A stretch of DNA of 64,000 bases from Candidatus Binatia bacterium (GTDB taxonomy: Bacteria; Desulfobacterota; Binatia; HRBIN30; BPIQ01): NCBI GenBank assembly GCA_026004195.1, contig BPIQ01000001.1, positions 186,001-250,000 on the forward strand, read 5' to 3'. This document shows, piece by piece, positions 36,305-45,900 of this stretch. Position 1 is the first letter of the stretch; each line of letters starts with the position of its first letter. The position numbers were made by a program, and so were the translations under genes. The notes beneath the pieces are model-generated. The model made no database searches. It saw only the letters and a list, made by a program, of their open reading frames with translations, and was not told the DNA's origin.

Positions 36305-37897
36305 ATGGTGAGAATCCGCTACACGGAGTGGGACGGGACGCAGCGAGTACGGCTCGACGCGGACCGGGTCTTCGAGAAGCTCAACGAGTACCTCTCGTAC
36401 ACGGACGACGTCCAGCAGGCGCTCGACTGGCTGCTGCGGCACGGTCTCGACTGGGAAGGGGTGCGCGTGCGGGGGATCGAGGACTTCCTCGAGGAGCTGC
36501 GGGACGCGATGCGGGAGCGGTACCGTCGCTTCCATCTCGAGAGGGCTCTCGACGAGGTCCGGGAGCGGCTCGACGAGATCCTGGATCTCGAGCGCGAGAC
36601 ACTCGAGTCGTCGCGGGGGCTGCGCGACGACGTGGAGGCTCGGCTCGAGAGGCTCGACCGGCTGCCGCACGAACTCTCGCGGGCCATCGAAGCGCTCGAG
36701 TCCTACGATTTCGTCGACGAGGACGCCCGGCGGGAGTTCGAGGCCTTGCGGGAGGAGCTCGAGAACGTCCGTGCCCTCGAGCAGTTCCGTAGGCAGTACG
36801 GCGAGCTCTTCCAGGGGCCCGAGGCTCTCGGCTACCGGGAAGCTCTCGAACTCATGGAGGAGTTCCGGAGGCTCAAGCAGCTCGAGGAGCAGCTCTTCCG
36901 GGGTGCCCTCGAACAGGTCGACCCGACCGAGCTCGGACGGTGGCTCGGGCCGGAGGCGCTGCGGGATTTCGAGGTGTTGCGCGAGGTGCAGGTTCTCCTC
37001 GTCGAGGCGGGCTACCTCTGGAACCGGGAAGGCCGCATCCAGCTTTCCCCGAAGGGTGTCCGCCGGATCGGACAACTCGCCCTGCGCGACATCTACCGCG
37101 GGCTTTTGCGCGACCGTGGCGGAGAGCACGAAACGGACCACCGCGGTGCCAGGGAAATCCGACCGGACGAGACGCGGCCCTACCGCTTCGGCGACACGTC
37201 GCCGCTCGACCTGGTCGGCACGCTCAAGCGGGCTTTGCGGCGGCGGGCTTCGCTCCCGCTCCGGCTCGAGCCCGAGGACTTCGAGGTTTTCGAGACCGAT
37301 CACTCGACGCGAACCTCGACCGTGCTGCTGCTCGACATGAGCTGGTCCATGAGCTGGGAGGGCCGGTTCGCGGCCGCGAAGAAAGTCGCGCTCGCGATGG
37401 AAACGCTGATCCGCTCCCGCTTCCCGCGCGATTACTTCGGCATCGTCGGGTTTTTCACGAGGGCCGTGGAACTCCGCGCCAGGGACCTGCCCGAGGCGAG
37501 CTGGAACATGGGAGACCCGTTCACGAATCTCCAGGACGGGTTGCGGCTCGCGTCCGAGCTGCTCTCCAGGCACCCGAGCCGCAATCCACAGATCATCGTC
37601 ATCACGGACGGACAGCCGACGGCGTACTTCTCGGGCGGGCGGCTCTACTGCGAGTGGCCGCTTTCCTTCGGCGGCATCAGCATGCGTGCGGCCCAGGAAA
37701 CCCTGAAGGAAGTGGACCGCGTGACGCGCAAGGGGGTCACGATCAATACCTTCATGCTCGACGACAGCCCGAGCCTCCGAGCCTTCGTCGAGCAGATGAC
37801 GCGAATCAACAAGGGACGGGCTTTCTACACCCGTCCCGATCGCCTGGGCGAATACCTGCTGGTCGACTACATCGAGCGCAAGCGCAAGAAAGTGTGA
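36305..37897 (+). CDS. VWA-domain protein, partner of the AAA+ ATPase
   Basis: A 530-residue protein. The N-terminal two thirds are acidic and strongly helical (many ELERLDRL-like heptads, residues about 60-240). The C-terminal von Willebrand A domain carries the MIDAS motif DMSWSMS at residues 344-350, with a later ITDGQPTA. There is no signal peptide, so it should act in the cytoplasm. It begins 14 bases after the AAA+ gene; a TTG at 36287 overlapping that gene's stop is an alternative start. The two probably form a MoxR-VWA complex; mutS overlaps its end by GTGA. Confidence 0.82.
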   Translation: MVRIRYTEWDGTQRVRLDADRVFEKLNEYLSYTDDVQQALDWLLRHGLDWEGVRVRGIEDFLEELRDAMRERYRRFHLERALDEVRERLDEILDLERETLESSRGLRDDVEARLERLDRLPHELSRAIEALESYDFVDEDARREFEALREELENVRALEQFRRQYGELFQGPEALGYREALELMEEFRRLKQLEEQLFRGALEQVDPTELGRWLGPEALRDFEVLREVQVLLVEAGYLWNREGRIQLSPKGVRRIGQLALRDIYRGLLRDRGGEHETDHRGAREIRPDETRPYRFGDTSPLDLVGTLKRALRRRASLPLRLEPEDFEVFETDHSTRTSTVLLLDMSWSMSWEGRFAAAKKVALAMETLIRSRFPRDYFGIVGFFTRAVELRARDLPEASWNMGDPFTNLQDGLRLASELLSRHPSRNPQIIVITDGQPTAYFSGGRLYCEWPLSFGGISMRAAQETLKEVDRVTRKGVTINTFMLDDSPSLRAFVEQMTRINKGRAFYTRPDRLGEYLLVDYIERKRKKV

Positions 37898-40452
37898 GCC
37901 CGGACGGGGGGCGGAAAACGCGGGGGGCGGCGAGCGCGGTGCAGAAGCTCACTCCGATGCTCCGGCAGTACCTGCGCTGGAAACGGGAGTTTCCGGACGC
38001 GCTGCTTTTTTTTCGGCTGGGGGATTTCTACGAGCTTTTCTTCGAGGACGCGGAGCGGGCGGCCGAGCTTCTCGACCTCGCGCTCACGACCCGCAACCGC
38101 AACGAGGAAAACCCCGTGCCGATGTGCGGCGTTCCCTACCACGCCGCCCAGCCCTACATCGCGCGCCTTCTCGCCGCGGGGCTCAAGGTCGCGATCTGCG
38201 AGCAGGTCGAGGATCCGTCGGAGGCCAAGGGGCTCGTGGCACGGGAGGTCGTTCGGGTCGTCACGCCGGGAACCGTGACCGAAGAGGAGTGCCTCGACCC
38301 GAAGCGGCCGAACTACCTCGCGGCGCTCTTCCGGGAAGGCGACGAGTGGAGTCTCGCTCTCGTCGACGTGTCGACCGGGGAAACTCGCCACACGTGCGGG
38401 GAGGGGGAAGCTCGGCTCCGGGACGAGCTCGCACGGTGCCTTCCCGCCGAGCTTCTCGTCCCCGAAGGCGAGACCCCGTGCGTTCCGGGCCCCTGGGTTT
38501 CCACGGTGCTTGCGCGGGAGTTTTTCGACGAGACCCGCGGAGGCGGATGGCTCGCGGAGAAGGGGATCGAGCGGGTGGGCCCGGGCACGAGGGCGGCCTT
38601 CGGTGCGGTCCTCCGCTACCTCGAGCGTACCCACCGCGCCGGCCTCTCCCATCTCAGGGCTCCCGTGGACGAAGGCCGCGGGGTCCTTCGCGTCGACGAA
38701 GCCACGCAGAAAAACCTCGAGCTTTTGCGCACGGGTCGGGGAGAGTTCCGGGGCTCGCTCCTGTGGGTTCTCGACAGGACGGAGACGCCGATGGGCGGCC
38801 GGCTCTTGCGGCGGTGGCTCCTCGCCCCTCTGGTCGACGCGGGGGCCATCGGAGCTCGGCTCGACGCCGTCGAGTTCGCCCTCGAGCGGCCCGGCTGGAG
38901 AGAGGAAATCCGGGAAACGCTGAGGGGTCTCGGCGACCTCGAGCGCCTTTCGGGGCGGCTCGCGAGCGGGAGGGTGGTCCCGCGGGATCTCCTCGGACTC
39001 GCCGGCTCGCTCGAGCGCATCGAAACCCTCGCCGGGCATCTCGCGGCCGCGGAGCCTTTGCCGCCGCTTCTTGCCGCGTGCCGGTCGAGGCTCGACGCGC
39101 TGCCGGAGCTCCGGGCTCGCATCCGCGCGGCGCTTTCGGAGGAACCCGGGGAAACGATCCGGACGGGTTACCACGCGGAGGTGGACGAGCTGCGGGAGCT
39201 GGCGCGGTCGGGAAAGGCACGCATCGGCGAGCTCGAGGCGGCCGAGCGAAAGAGGACGGGAATCGCGTCTCTCAAGATCCGGTACAACCAGGTGTTCGGT
39301 TACACGATCGAGGTGACGAAGCCCAACCTCCACCTGGTTCCGCCGGACTACCGCCGCAAGCAGACCCTGGCCGGGGCGGAGCGGTTCGTGACGCCCGTGC
39401 TCGAGGAGTACGAGCGCAAGGTCCTCGGAGCCGAACAGAAGCTCCTCGCTCTCGAACGAGAGCTGTTCGGGGAGCTCGTGGCGAGCGCGGCACGGCACGA
39501 GCGGGAAATCGCGGCGAGTGCCGCGGCGCTGGCCGAGCTCGACGTGCTGCTCGGGCTCGCGGCCGTGGCCGAGGCACGGCGCTACGTCCGGCCACAGCTC
39601 GTCGAAGAACGCGTCGTGGAGATCCGGGACGGCCGGCATCCCGTCGTGGAAGCGGTCCTGCCGCCCGGCGCGTTCGTCCCGAACGACTGCCGGCTCGACC
39701 CGGAAGAGAGGCAAATCGTGGTCGTGACCGGTCCCAACATGGCCGGCAAATCGACGTACCTGCGGCAGGTGGCTCTCACGGTGCTTCTGGCCCAGATGGG
39801 CTCCTTCGTCCCCGCCTCCGAAGCGAGGATCGGCGTCGTCGACCGCCTGTTCACGCGCGTCGGTGCTTCCGACAACCTGGCCGCGGGCGAATCCACCTTC
39901 ATGGTGGAGATGCGCGAGACGGCCACCATCCTCTCCGAGCTCGGAGAGCGAAGCCTCGCCATCCTCGACGAGATCGGGCGCGGGACGAGCACGTTCGACG
40001 GAATTTCCATCGCCTGGGCCGTGGCGGAGTTCCTGCACGATTCCCCGAAGCGCCCCCTCGTGCTCTTCGCGACACACTACCACGAGCTCGTCGAGCTGGC
40101 GCGGCACAAGCCCCGGATTCGGAACGCTTCCGTGGCGGTCAAGGAGTGGAAGGGGGACGTGGTGTTCCTGCACCGCATCGTCGACGGTCCCGCGAACCGG
40201 AGCTACGGAATCGAGGTGGCGCGGCTGGCCGGCGTCCCCTCGGCGGTGGTCGAAAGGGCCCGGGAAGTGCTGGCACGGCTCGAGCGCGAGGGCACGTCCA
40301 GGACGGCACCTCCGAGACAGCTCGCGCTCTTCGACGGTCGGGCGGAGGAGCTGCGGGAGAACCTGGCCCGTCTCGACGTGACGAAGCTCACCCCTCTCGA
40401 GGCGCTCTTGCGCCTCGAAGAACTCTCCCGCCGTGCCCGGGGCGAAACTTGA
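37894..40452 (+). CDS. mutS: DNA mismatch repair protein MutS
   Basis: MutS recognises mismatches. The 852-residue protein has the N-terminal mismatch-contact motif in LGDFYELFFEDA and the clamp and lever domains in the middle. The ABC-type ATPase has Walker A GPNMAGKST near residue 613, LDEIGRGTSTFDG and FATHYHELVEL, and a C-terminal helix-turn-helix region. The GTG start overlaps the VWA gene stop as GTGA; a GTG at 37939 is an alternative closer to the conserved start. mutL is at 24351. Confidence 0.95.
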   Translation: MSPDGGRKTRGAASAVQKLTPMLRQYLRWKREFPDALLFFRLGDFYELFFEDAERAAELLDLALTTRNRNEENPVPMCGVPYHAAQPYIARLLAAGLKVAICEQVEDPSEAKGLVAREVVRVVTPGTVTEEECLDPKRPNYLAALFREGDEWSLALVDVSTGETRHTCGEGEARLRDELARCLPAELLVPEGETPCVPGPWVSTVLAREFFDETRGGGWLAEKGIERVGPGTRAAFGAVLRYLERTHRAGLSHLRAPVDEGRGVLRVDEATQKNLELLRTGRGEFRGSLLWVLDRTETPMGGRLLRRWLLAPLVDAGAIGARLDAVEFALERPGWREEIRETLRGLGDLERLSGRLASGRVVPRDLLGLAGSLERIETLAGHLAAAEPLPPLLAACRSRLDALPELRARIRAALSEEPGETIRTGYHAEVDELRELARSGKARIGELEAAERKRTGIASLKIRYNQVFGYTIEVTKPNLHLVPPDYRRKQTLAGAERFVTPVLEEYERKVLGAEQKLLALERELFGELVASAARHEREIAASAAALAELDVLLGLAAVAEARRYVRPQLVEERVVEIRDGRHPVVEAVLPPGAFVPNDCRLDPEERQIVVVTGPNMAGKSTYLRQVALTVLLAQMGSFVPASEARIGVVDRLFTRVGASDNLAAGESTFMVEMRETATILSELGERSLAILDEIGRGTSTFDGISIAWAVAEFLHDSPKRPLVLFATHYHELVELARHKPRIRNASVAVKEWKGDVVFLHRIVDGPANRSYGIEVARLAGVPSAVVERAREVLARLEREGTSRTAPPRQLALFDGRAEELRENLARLDVTKLTPLEALLRLEELSRRARGET

Positions 40453-40541
40453 GGAGGGAAGGACGAGACCGGGGGCGGCCGGCCCGGCGTGCGTCGCTCG
40501 GGTGCGGCGGAATCCCGCCACGATCGGGAAAGCCCGCGGGC

Positions 40542-40571
40542 TTGCACGGGGCGCGGCCGCTCCCGGAAAAT
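40542..40571 (+). promoter_or_regulatory. possible glnD promoter
   Basis: TTGCAC (40542-40547), 18 bases, then GAAAAT (40566-40571), with the glnD ATG eight bases later at 40580. It lies in the 127-base gap after mutS, which holds no other recognisable element. Confidence 0.35.
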
Positions 40572-40579
40572 GGGGCTCC

Positions 40580-43300
40580 ATGAACGACCTGAACCTGCAA
40601 GCGGGCGTCCGCCCTCCGGCCGTTCCGGGGTTTCCGGCCGACCTGCCGCCTCTGCGTCTCGACGGGCGGCCGGGTGCGGCGGCACGCGCGTACGTGCAGG
40701 AGGTCCGCGCACTTCTCTTCCGGCGCCACCGGGAAGGCGCGAGCGGGACCGAGATCGTACGCGCCTTCACCGAGGCGGTCGACCGCCTGGTCGTGGCACT
40801 CTACGAGGACGCCGCCCGGCGTTACCTCGAGAAGGAGCCCAGGCTCGGCCAGAGACTCGCGGTCATCGCACAGGGCGGTTACGGCAGGGGGGAGCTCAAC
40901 CCCTGTTCGGACATCGACCTTCTCGTCCTCTTCCCGAGACGCCTGGACCCTTTCACGGAAACCGTGACGGAAAAAATCCTCTACGCTCTTTTCGACACGG
41001 GGATGGAAGTCGGCCACGCGCTGCGGAACTTCCGCGACTGCGTCCGGCTCGCGTCGCAGGACCCGAAGGTCAAGTCCGCGCTGCTCGATCTCCGGTTTCT
41101 CTGCGGCGATCGGGAGCTCTACGACGAGTTCACGAGGATGCTCGAGCGATCGGTCTGGAAGCGGGCTCCCCGCGAGTTCGTCCGCCGCAAGATCGAAGAG
41201 TTCCACGAGAGGCAGCATCGCTACGGGGACTCCGTCTACCTTCTCGAGCCGCACGTGAAAGAAGGACAGGGCGGGCTCCGCGACCTCCACACCGCGCTCT
41301 GGATCGCCCGCGTGGTCTACCACGCCGAGGACCTCCGAGACCTGGTACGGAAGGGAATTCTGACCGAAAGGGAGCTCCGGGAGGTGCTCGAGGCCCGCGA
41401 TTTCCTCTGGCGGGTGCGCAACGAGCTCCATTTCTCCTCGGGGAGGCACCTCGACCAGCTCACCTTCGAGTACCAGGAAAAAATGGCACCGCTCTTCGGT
41501 TTCGAGGACACGCCCGAACTCAAGGGGGTCGAGCGGTTTCTCCGGACCTACTACCTGCACGCCGCGACCGTCCACCGCTTCGCGCTCGACATGATCGAGC
41601 TTTCCCAGGAGCACCCGCGACCGTACCGCACGCTGGGGCAGCTCGTGGGCCGGGACGTGCGCCCCGGCGTCCGGATTCGGACGGGGCAACTCTGGATCCG
41701 GGACGCCGAGCTTTTCCGGCGCGATCCCGTGGAACTGCTGCGGGTGTTCCGGGACTGCCAGAGGCACGGGGTCAGGCTTTCCAACGCGGCGAAGCGGCTC
41801 GTCCGCGCCCACCTGGACCGTATCGACGACCGCCTGCGGCGCTCTCCGGAAGCGGCGCAGGTGTTCCTCGACATCCTGCGCTGGAAGGTCGACGTCTACG
41901 AGACGCTCGCCGAGATGCATCGGCTCGGAGTCCTCGGGGCATACCTGCCGGAGTTCGGCGAGCTCCTCTGCATGGTGCAACACGACCTCTACCACATCTA
42001 CACCGTGGACCAGCATTCGCTCATGGGCGTTCGCGAGCTCGAGCGGCTCCGGGACGGGGAGTACCGGGACGAGGTCCCGCTCCTGACCCAGGTCGTACGC
42101 GAGGTGGACGCGATCGAGATCGTCTTCCTCGGAATCCTGTTGCACGACGTGGGGAAGGGCAAAGGGGGAGGTCACTCCGAGCGGGGGGCGCGGCTCGCCC
42201 GAGCGGTAGCCGAGCGGCTCGGGTTGGATCCGGACCGCAGCCGCCAGCTCGAGTTTCTCGTGCGCTACCACCTCCTGATGTCTCACCTCGCGCAGCGTCG
42301 CGACATCCACGATCCGCGTCTGGTGGCGGGCTTCGCGCGGCGGGTCGGCGATCCGGAAACGCTGCGGATGCTCTACCTGCTCACGTTCGCCGACATGCGG
42401 GCCGTGGGTCCGCAGGTCTGGAACAGCTGGAAGGACCTCCTGCTTTCCGAGCTGTATCGCAGCGCGCTCGAGGTGTTCGAAACCGGCCGGTTCGTCGAGG
42501 AGTCGCAAGAAGCCAGGGTGGGGCGCATTCGGGAAAGGGTCGGGGAGCGGCTTCGGACGGGCGGCGCGGACCCGCGAGCCGTCGAGGAGTTTCTCGGCGA
42601 CATGCCCGACCGCTACTTTCTCGCCACGCCCGAAGAGAGAATCCCGCGTCACTTCGGTCTCTGGCGCCGCGGGCTCGGCGAAGCTCTGGTGACCGACGTG
42701 CGGCACTTCCCGCGCTGGGAGTTCAGCGAATTCACGGTCGTCACGGCCGACCGGCCGGGCGTTTTTGCCACGATCACGGGGGTGCTCGCGGCCCACGGCC
42801 GCAACATCCTGGGTGCTCAGATCACGACGAGCCGGAGCGGCCGCGTCCTCGACGTGTTCCGCGTTTCCCACGACGCCGGGGACGAGGCGCTCGACGAGCG
42901 CTGGGAGCGGATTCGGCGGGACCTCGTGCGCGTTCTGCGCGGCGAGGTCGAGGTGGAGGAGCTTCTCCGCGCTCGGGAGACACCCCCTCCGTGGGCACAA
43001 AAGGTGGTTCCACGGGTGGGTACGGACGTGCAGGTCGACAACCGGGTGTCCGACCAGTACACCGTCCTCGACGTGTTCACGCAGGACCGCAGGGGCCTCC
43101 TCTACCTGATCACGAACACGCTCTACCACCTGGGCCTCTCCGTGCACCTCGCGAAGGTCACGACGAACGTCGACCAGGTTCTCGACGTTTTCTACGTGAC
43201 CGACCACCGGGGCGGCAAAATCGAGGACCGGGCACGTCTCGAGGAGATCCGGGAGGTGCTCCTCGCACGGCTCGAAGCCGCCGGCGGAGGCGGTGCATGA
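40580..43300 (+). CDS. glnD: GlnD PII uridylyltransferase/uridylyl-removing enzyme
   Basis: GlnD senses glutamine and controls PII by uridylylation. The 906-residue protein has a nucleotidyltransferase domain (IAQGGYGRGELNPCSDIDLL, with the GG...DxD motif), a helical middle, and an HD hydrolase domain (LLHDVGKGKGGGHSERGA). Two C-terminal ACT domains start near TVVTADRPGVFATITGVLA and LDVFTQDRRGLLYLITNTL. All four domains are present, so it is probably bifunctional. The upstream in-frame sequence is Arg/Ala-rich and non-conserved, supporting the ATG at 40580. It overlaps xerD by ATGA. Confidence 0.94.
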   Translation: MNDLNLQAGVRPPAVPGFPADLPPLRLDGRPGAAARAYVQEVRALLFRRHREGASGTEIVRAFTEAVDRLVVALYEDAARRYLEKEPRLGQRLAVIAQGGYGRGELNPCSDIDLLVLFPRRLDPFTETVTEKILYALFDTGMEVGHALRNFRDCVRLASQDPKVKSALLDLRFLCGDRELYDEFTRMLERSVWKRAPREFVRRKIEEFHERQHRYGDSVYLLEPHVKEGQGGLRDLHTALWIARVVYHAEDLRDLVRKGILTERELREVLEARDFLWRVRNELHFSSGRHLDQLTFEYQEKMAPLFGFEDTPELKGVERFLRTYYLHAATVHRFALDMIELSQEHPRPYRTLGQLVGRDVRPGVRIRTGQLWIRDAELFRRDPVELLRVFRDCQRHGVRLSNAAKRLVRAHLDRIDDRLRRSPEAAQVFLDILRWKVDVYETLAEMHRLGVLGAYLPEFGELLCMVQHDLYHIYTVDQHSLMGVRELERLRDGEYRDEVPLLTQVVREVDAIEIVFLGILLHDVGKGKGGGHSERGARLARAVAERLGLDPDRSRQLEFLVRYHLLMSHLAQRRDIHDPRLVAGFARRVGDPETLRMLYLLTFADMRAVGPQVWNSWKDLLLSELYRSALEVFETGRFVEESQEARVGRIRERVGERLRTGGADPRAVEEFLGDMPDRYFLATPEERIPRHFGLWRRGLGEALVTDVRHFPRWEFSEFTVVTADRPGVFATITGVLAAHGRNILGAQITTSRSGRVLDVFRVSHDAGDEALDERWERIRRDLVRVLRGEVEVEELLRARETPPPWAQKVVPRVGTDVQVDNRVSDQYTVLDVFTQDRRGLLYLITNTLYHLGLSVHLAKVTTNVDQVLDVFYVTDHRGGKIEDRARLEEIREVLLARLEAAGGGGA

Positions 43301-44193
43301 GCGCAACGGTGGACTCGGCGCTCGATCGCTACCTCCTCCACCTGGCCGGGGAGCGGGGCCTTTCCCGGGCGACGGTCGAGGCCTATGCCCGTGACCTGGC
43401 GGAATTCTCCCGTTACCTCGAGGAGCGAGGCCCGGCTCGGCTTTCCGAGCTCGAGTGGGCGGATCTGCTCGGCTTTTTCCAGGAGCTCGAGCGCCGAGGG
43501 CTTTCTGCGCGGAGCCGTGCCCGGGTACTCTCGAGCCTCAGGGGCTTTTTCCGTTTCCTCGTTCGCGAGGGGCAACTCGCGACCAACCCGCTTCGCGATC
43601 TTCGGGCCCCGCGCCTCGGCCGCAAGTTGCCGAGGGTCCCCTCGGTCGGGGAGATGGAACGGCTTCTCGACCTGCCTCACGAGGACGCCCTGGCCTGTCG
43701 GGACGCGGCCATGCTCGAGCTCGGCTACGCGTGCGGGCTCAGGGTTTCCGAGCTCGTCGGGCTCCGGACCGAGCAGGTGAACCAGCAGGAGGGCTTCGTC
43801 GTCGTGACGGGAAAGGGGCGCAGGCAGCGGGCCGTGCCGCTCGGACGGAAAGCGGCAGCGCGGCTGCGCTGCTACCTCGAGCACGCTCGGGCGGAGCTCT
43901 TGCGCGGGCGGTTGAGCCCCTACCTGTTCCCGGGGCCGAGCGGGAGGCCGCTTTCCCGGCAAGCCTTCTGGCTCGCCTTGCGGCGAAGGGCTCGCCAGCG
44001 CGGTCTTCGCGGGAAGCTCTCGCCGCACGGGCTCCGGCACGCCTTCGCGACGCATCTCCTCGAGGGAGGGGCCGATCTGCGGGCCGTGCAACTCATGCTC
44101 GGGCACGCCGACGTCTCGACGACCCAAATCTACACCCATGTGGCCCCCGAGCACTTGCGGGAAGTTCACAGGAGATTCCACCCCCGGGGCTGA
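43297..44193 (+). CDS. xerD: XerD-type tyrosine recombinase
   Basis: A 298-residue tyrosine recombinase for resolving chromosome dimers at dif. It has the N-terminal SAM-like core-binding domain and a C-terminal catalytic domain with Arg149 (ACGLRVSELVGL), Lys173, His244 and Arg247 (HGLRHAFATHLL), His270 (LGHADVSTTQIY) and the nucleophile Tyr279. Size and context (glnD, M50 peptidase, trpS, scpAB) are those of the housekeeping enzyme rather than a mobile-element integrase. XerC versus XerD is a judgement from overall resemblance. Confidence 0.9.
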   Translation: MSATVDSALDRYLLHLAGERGLSRATVEAYARDLAEFSRYLEERGPARLSELEWADLLGFFQELERRGLSARSRARVLSSLRGFFRFLVREGQLATNPLRDLRAPRLGRKLPRVPSVGEMERLLDLPHEDALACRDAAMLELGYACGLRVSELVGLRTEQVNQQEGFVVVTGKGRRQRAVPLGRKAAARLRCYLEHARAELLRGRLSPYLFPGPSGRPLSRQAFWLALRRRARQRGLRGKLSPHGLRHAFATHLLEGGADLRAVQLMLGHADVSTTQIYTHVAPEHLREVHRRFHPRG

Positions 44194-44216
44194 ACCTCGC
44201 GGCTCGATCCCGTTTT

Positions 44217-44225
44217 TGCTAACCT
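44217..44225 (+). promoter_or_regulatory. extended -10 element before the M50 peptidase gene
   Basis: TGC (44217-44219) joined to TAACCT (44220-44225), six bases before the GTG start at 44232. No -35 box is evident. It matches the TGCTA form seen before pgi and miaA. Confidence 0.4.
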
Positions 44226-44231
44226 CGGCGC

Positions 44232-44882
44232 GTGCTTTCGTCGCTTTCCCACGTCCTTCTCTGGCTTCTGCCCCTGGTTTTCGCCGTCGTCCTGCACGAG
44301 GTCGCCCACGGGGCCGTGGCGTACCGGCTCGGCGACCCTACGGCGGCACGGGCCGGGAGGCTGACGCTCAACCCGTGGCCCCACGTCGATCCGCTCGGGA
44401 CGGTCATCGTCCCCCTCTTTCTCGTTCTTTTCGGTGCGCCTTTCGTGTTCGGGTGGGCGAAGCCCGTACCCGTCAACTTCGCTCTCCTGCGGCCGCGTAG
44501 GCCGGGAATGGTGCTCGTCGCGGCCGCAGGGCCGTTCGTGAACTTCTGTCTTGCCGCAGTGTGCGGGGTCCTTCTGCACGTGTTGCCCGGGTGGATTCCC
44601 CCGGGACTCGGAGGCACGGCCGCGGGCCTGGTGCAGATCCTGCTGCTGCTCCTTCAGGCTGCCGTCGTCGTGAACGTCGTCCTCGGGGCGTTCAACCTCC
44701 TCCCCATCCTCCCCCTCGACGGCGGTCGGGTACTCGTGGGGCTCCTGCCGCGCGAGCCCGCGAGAGCCCTGGCCAGGCTCGAGCCCTACGGTATGTTGTT
44801 CGTCGTTCTTCTGCTTGCCACCGACGTTCTCGACCGGATTCTCGGACCCGTCGTGAGGACGCTTTTGCGGCTTTTCCTCTGA
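44232..44882 (+). CDS. M50 site-2-protease-like membrane metallopeptidase
   Basis: A 216-residue polytopic membrane protein of the short M50B (YwhC/Rip3-like) group. The zinc motif HEVAH (residues 22-26) lies in the first membrane helix. The third ligand is in FNLLPILPLDGGRVLVGLL near residue 165. GWAKPVPVNFALLR, the family's beta-loop segment, is present. It has no PDZ domain. These proteases cleave membrane-bound substrates inside the bilayer; the substrate here is unknown. It sits in the conserved xerD-M50-trpS-scpA order. GTG start just after a -10 element. Confidence 0.9.
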   Translation: MLSSLSHVLLWLLPLVFAVVLHEVAHGAVAYRLGDPTAARAGRLTLNPWPHVDPLGTVIVPLFLVLFGAPFVFGWAKPVPVNFALLRPRRPGMVLVAAAGPFVNFCLAAVCGVLLHVLPGWIPPGLGGTAAGLVQILLLLLQAAVVVNVVLGAFNLLPILPLDGGRVLVGLLPREPARALARLEPYGMLFVVLLLATDVLDRILGPVVRTLLRLFL

Positions 44883-44886
44883 GTTC

Positions 44887-45900
44887 ATGGGCACGATCGT
44901 GAGCGGTATGCGCCCCACCGGGCGGCTCCACCTGGGGCACCTCCACGGAGCGCTGAGAAACTGGGTCCGGCTGCAGGAGCTTCACCGCTGTTACTTTTTC
45001 GTGGCCGACTGGCACGCGCTCACCACCGGACCCGTCGAGGAGAGCTTGCTCGAGCTTTCGAGAGAAATGGTCGTGGACTGGCTCGCCGCGGGCCTGGACC
45101 CGAACAAGGTGACGCTCTTCCGGCAGTCGCAGGTGCCCGAGCACGCGGAACTGTTTCTGCTGCTCGCCATGGTGACCCCCACCCCGTGGCTCGTTCGCAA
45201 CCCGACCGTGAAGGAGCAGGCCCGGGATCTCGGGCTTCTTCGGTCCGAGGACGAGAGCGAGGTGGTCGGGCTCCCCTACGGGCTTCTCGGCTACCCGGTC
45301 CTCCAGGCCGCGGACGTGCTTCTCTACAAAGCGGACGCGGTCCCCGTGGGGATCGACCAGGCTCCGCACATCGAGCTCACGCGCGAGATCGCTCGTCGTT
45401 TCAACGGAACCTACCGGCCCGTCTTTCCCGAGCCGGCGGTGCTTCTGACCGAAGCCCCGAAGCTGCCCGGCACGGACGGCCGCAAGATGAGCAAGAGTCT
45501 CCGAAACGCCGTCTTTCTCTCCGACGCCCCCGAGGACGTCACGCGGAAGCTCGAGAAGATGGCGACGGACCCCAGGCGGGTGCGCCGGAACGACCCGGGG
45601 GAGCCCGAAGACTGCCCCGCCTTCCGGCTGCACCGGATCTACTGCACGCCCGAGGAGATCGACTACGTCGTCCGCGGCTGCCGCACGGCCGGCATCGGTT
45701 GTCTCGAATGCAAACGGATCATGATTCGCCACGTTCTCGAGGACCTCGAACCCATCCGGAAGAGAAGGGAAGAGTGGCAAGGCAAGCCCCGGGAGGTGGA
45801 TCGGATCCTCGAGGCCGGGGCGCGCGCGGCGGCCGAGGTGGCGGGGGCGACGATGCGAGAGGTCCGCCGTGCGGTGGGGCTCGCGGAGGAGGGGACGTGA
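44887..45900 (+). CDS. trpS: tryptophanyl-tRNA synthetase
   Basis: A 337-residue class I aminoacyl-tRNA synthetase. The HIGH-type motif is HLGH (residues 15-18) in RPTGRLHLGHLHGAL. The KMSKS motif is exact at 200-204. Tryptophan recognition segments include GYPVLQAADVLLY and VGIDQAPHIELTREIA. It follows the M50 gene by four bases and overlaps scpA by GTGA. Length matches bacterial TrpS (about 330). Confidence 0.95.
   Translation: MGTIVSGMRPTGRLHLGHLHGALRNWVRLQELHRCYFFVADWHALTTGPVEESLLELSREMVVDWLAAGLDPNKVTLFRQSQVPEHAELFLLLAMVTPTPWLVRNPTVKEQARDLGLLRSEDESEVVGLPYGLLGYPVLQAADVLLYKADAVPVGIDQAPHIELTREIARRFNGTYRPVFPEPAVLLTEAPKLPGTDGRKMSKSLRNAVFLSDAPEDVTRKLEKMATDPRRVRRNDPGEPEDCPAFRLHRIYCTPEEIDYVVRGCRTAGIGCLECKRIMIRHVLEDLEPIRKRREEWQGKPREVDRILEAGARAAAEVAGATMREVRRAVGLAEEGT

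Noticed and set aside
43297-44193. Tyrosine recombinase as a sign of a mobile element
   Set aside because: Size, motifs and the glnD-xerD-M50-trpS-scpAB context are those of the housekeeping Xer recombinase. No attachment repeats or cargo genes flank it.
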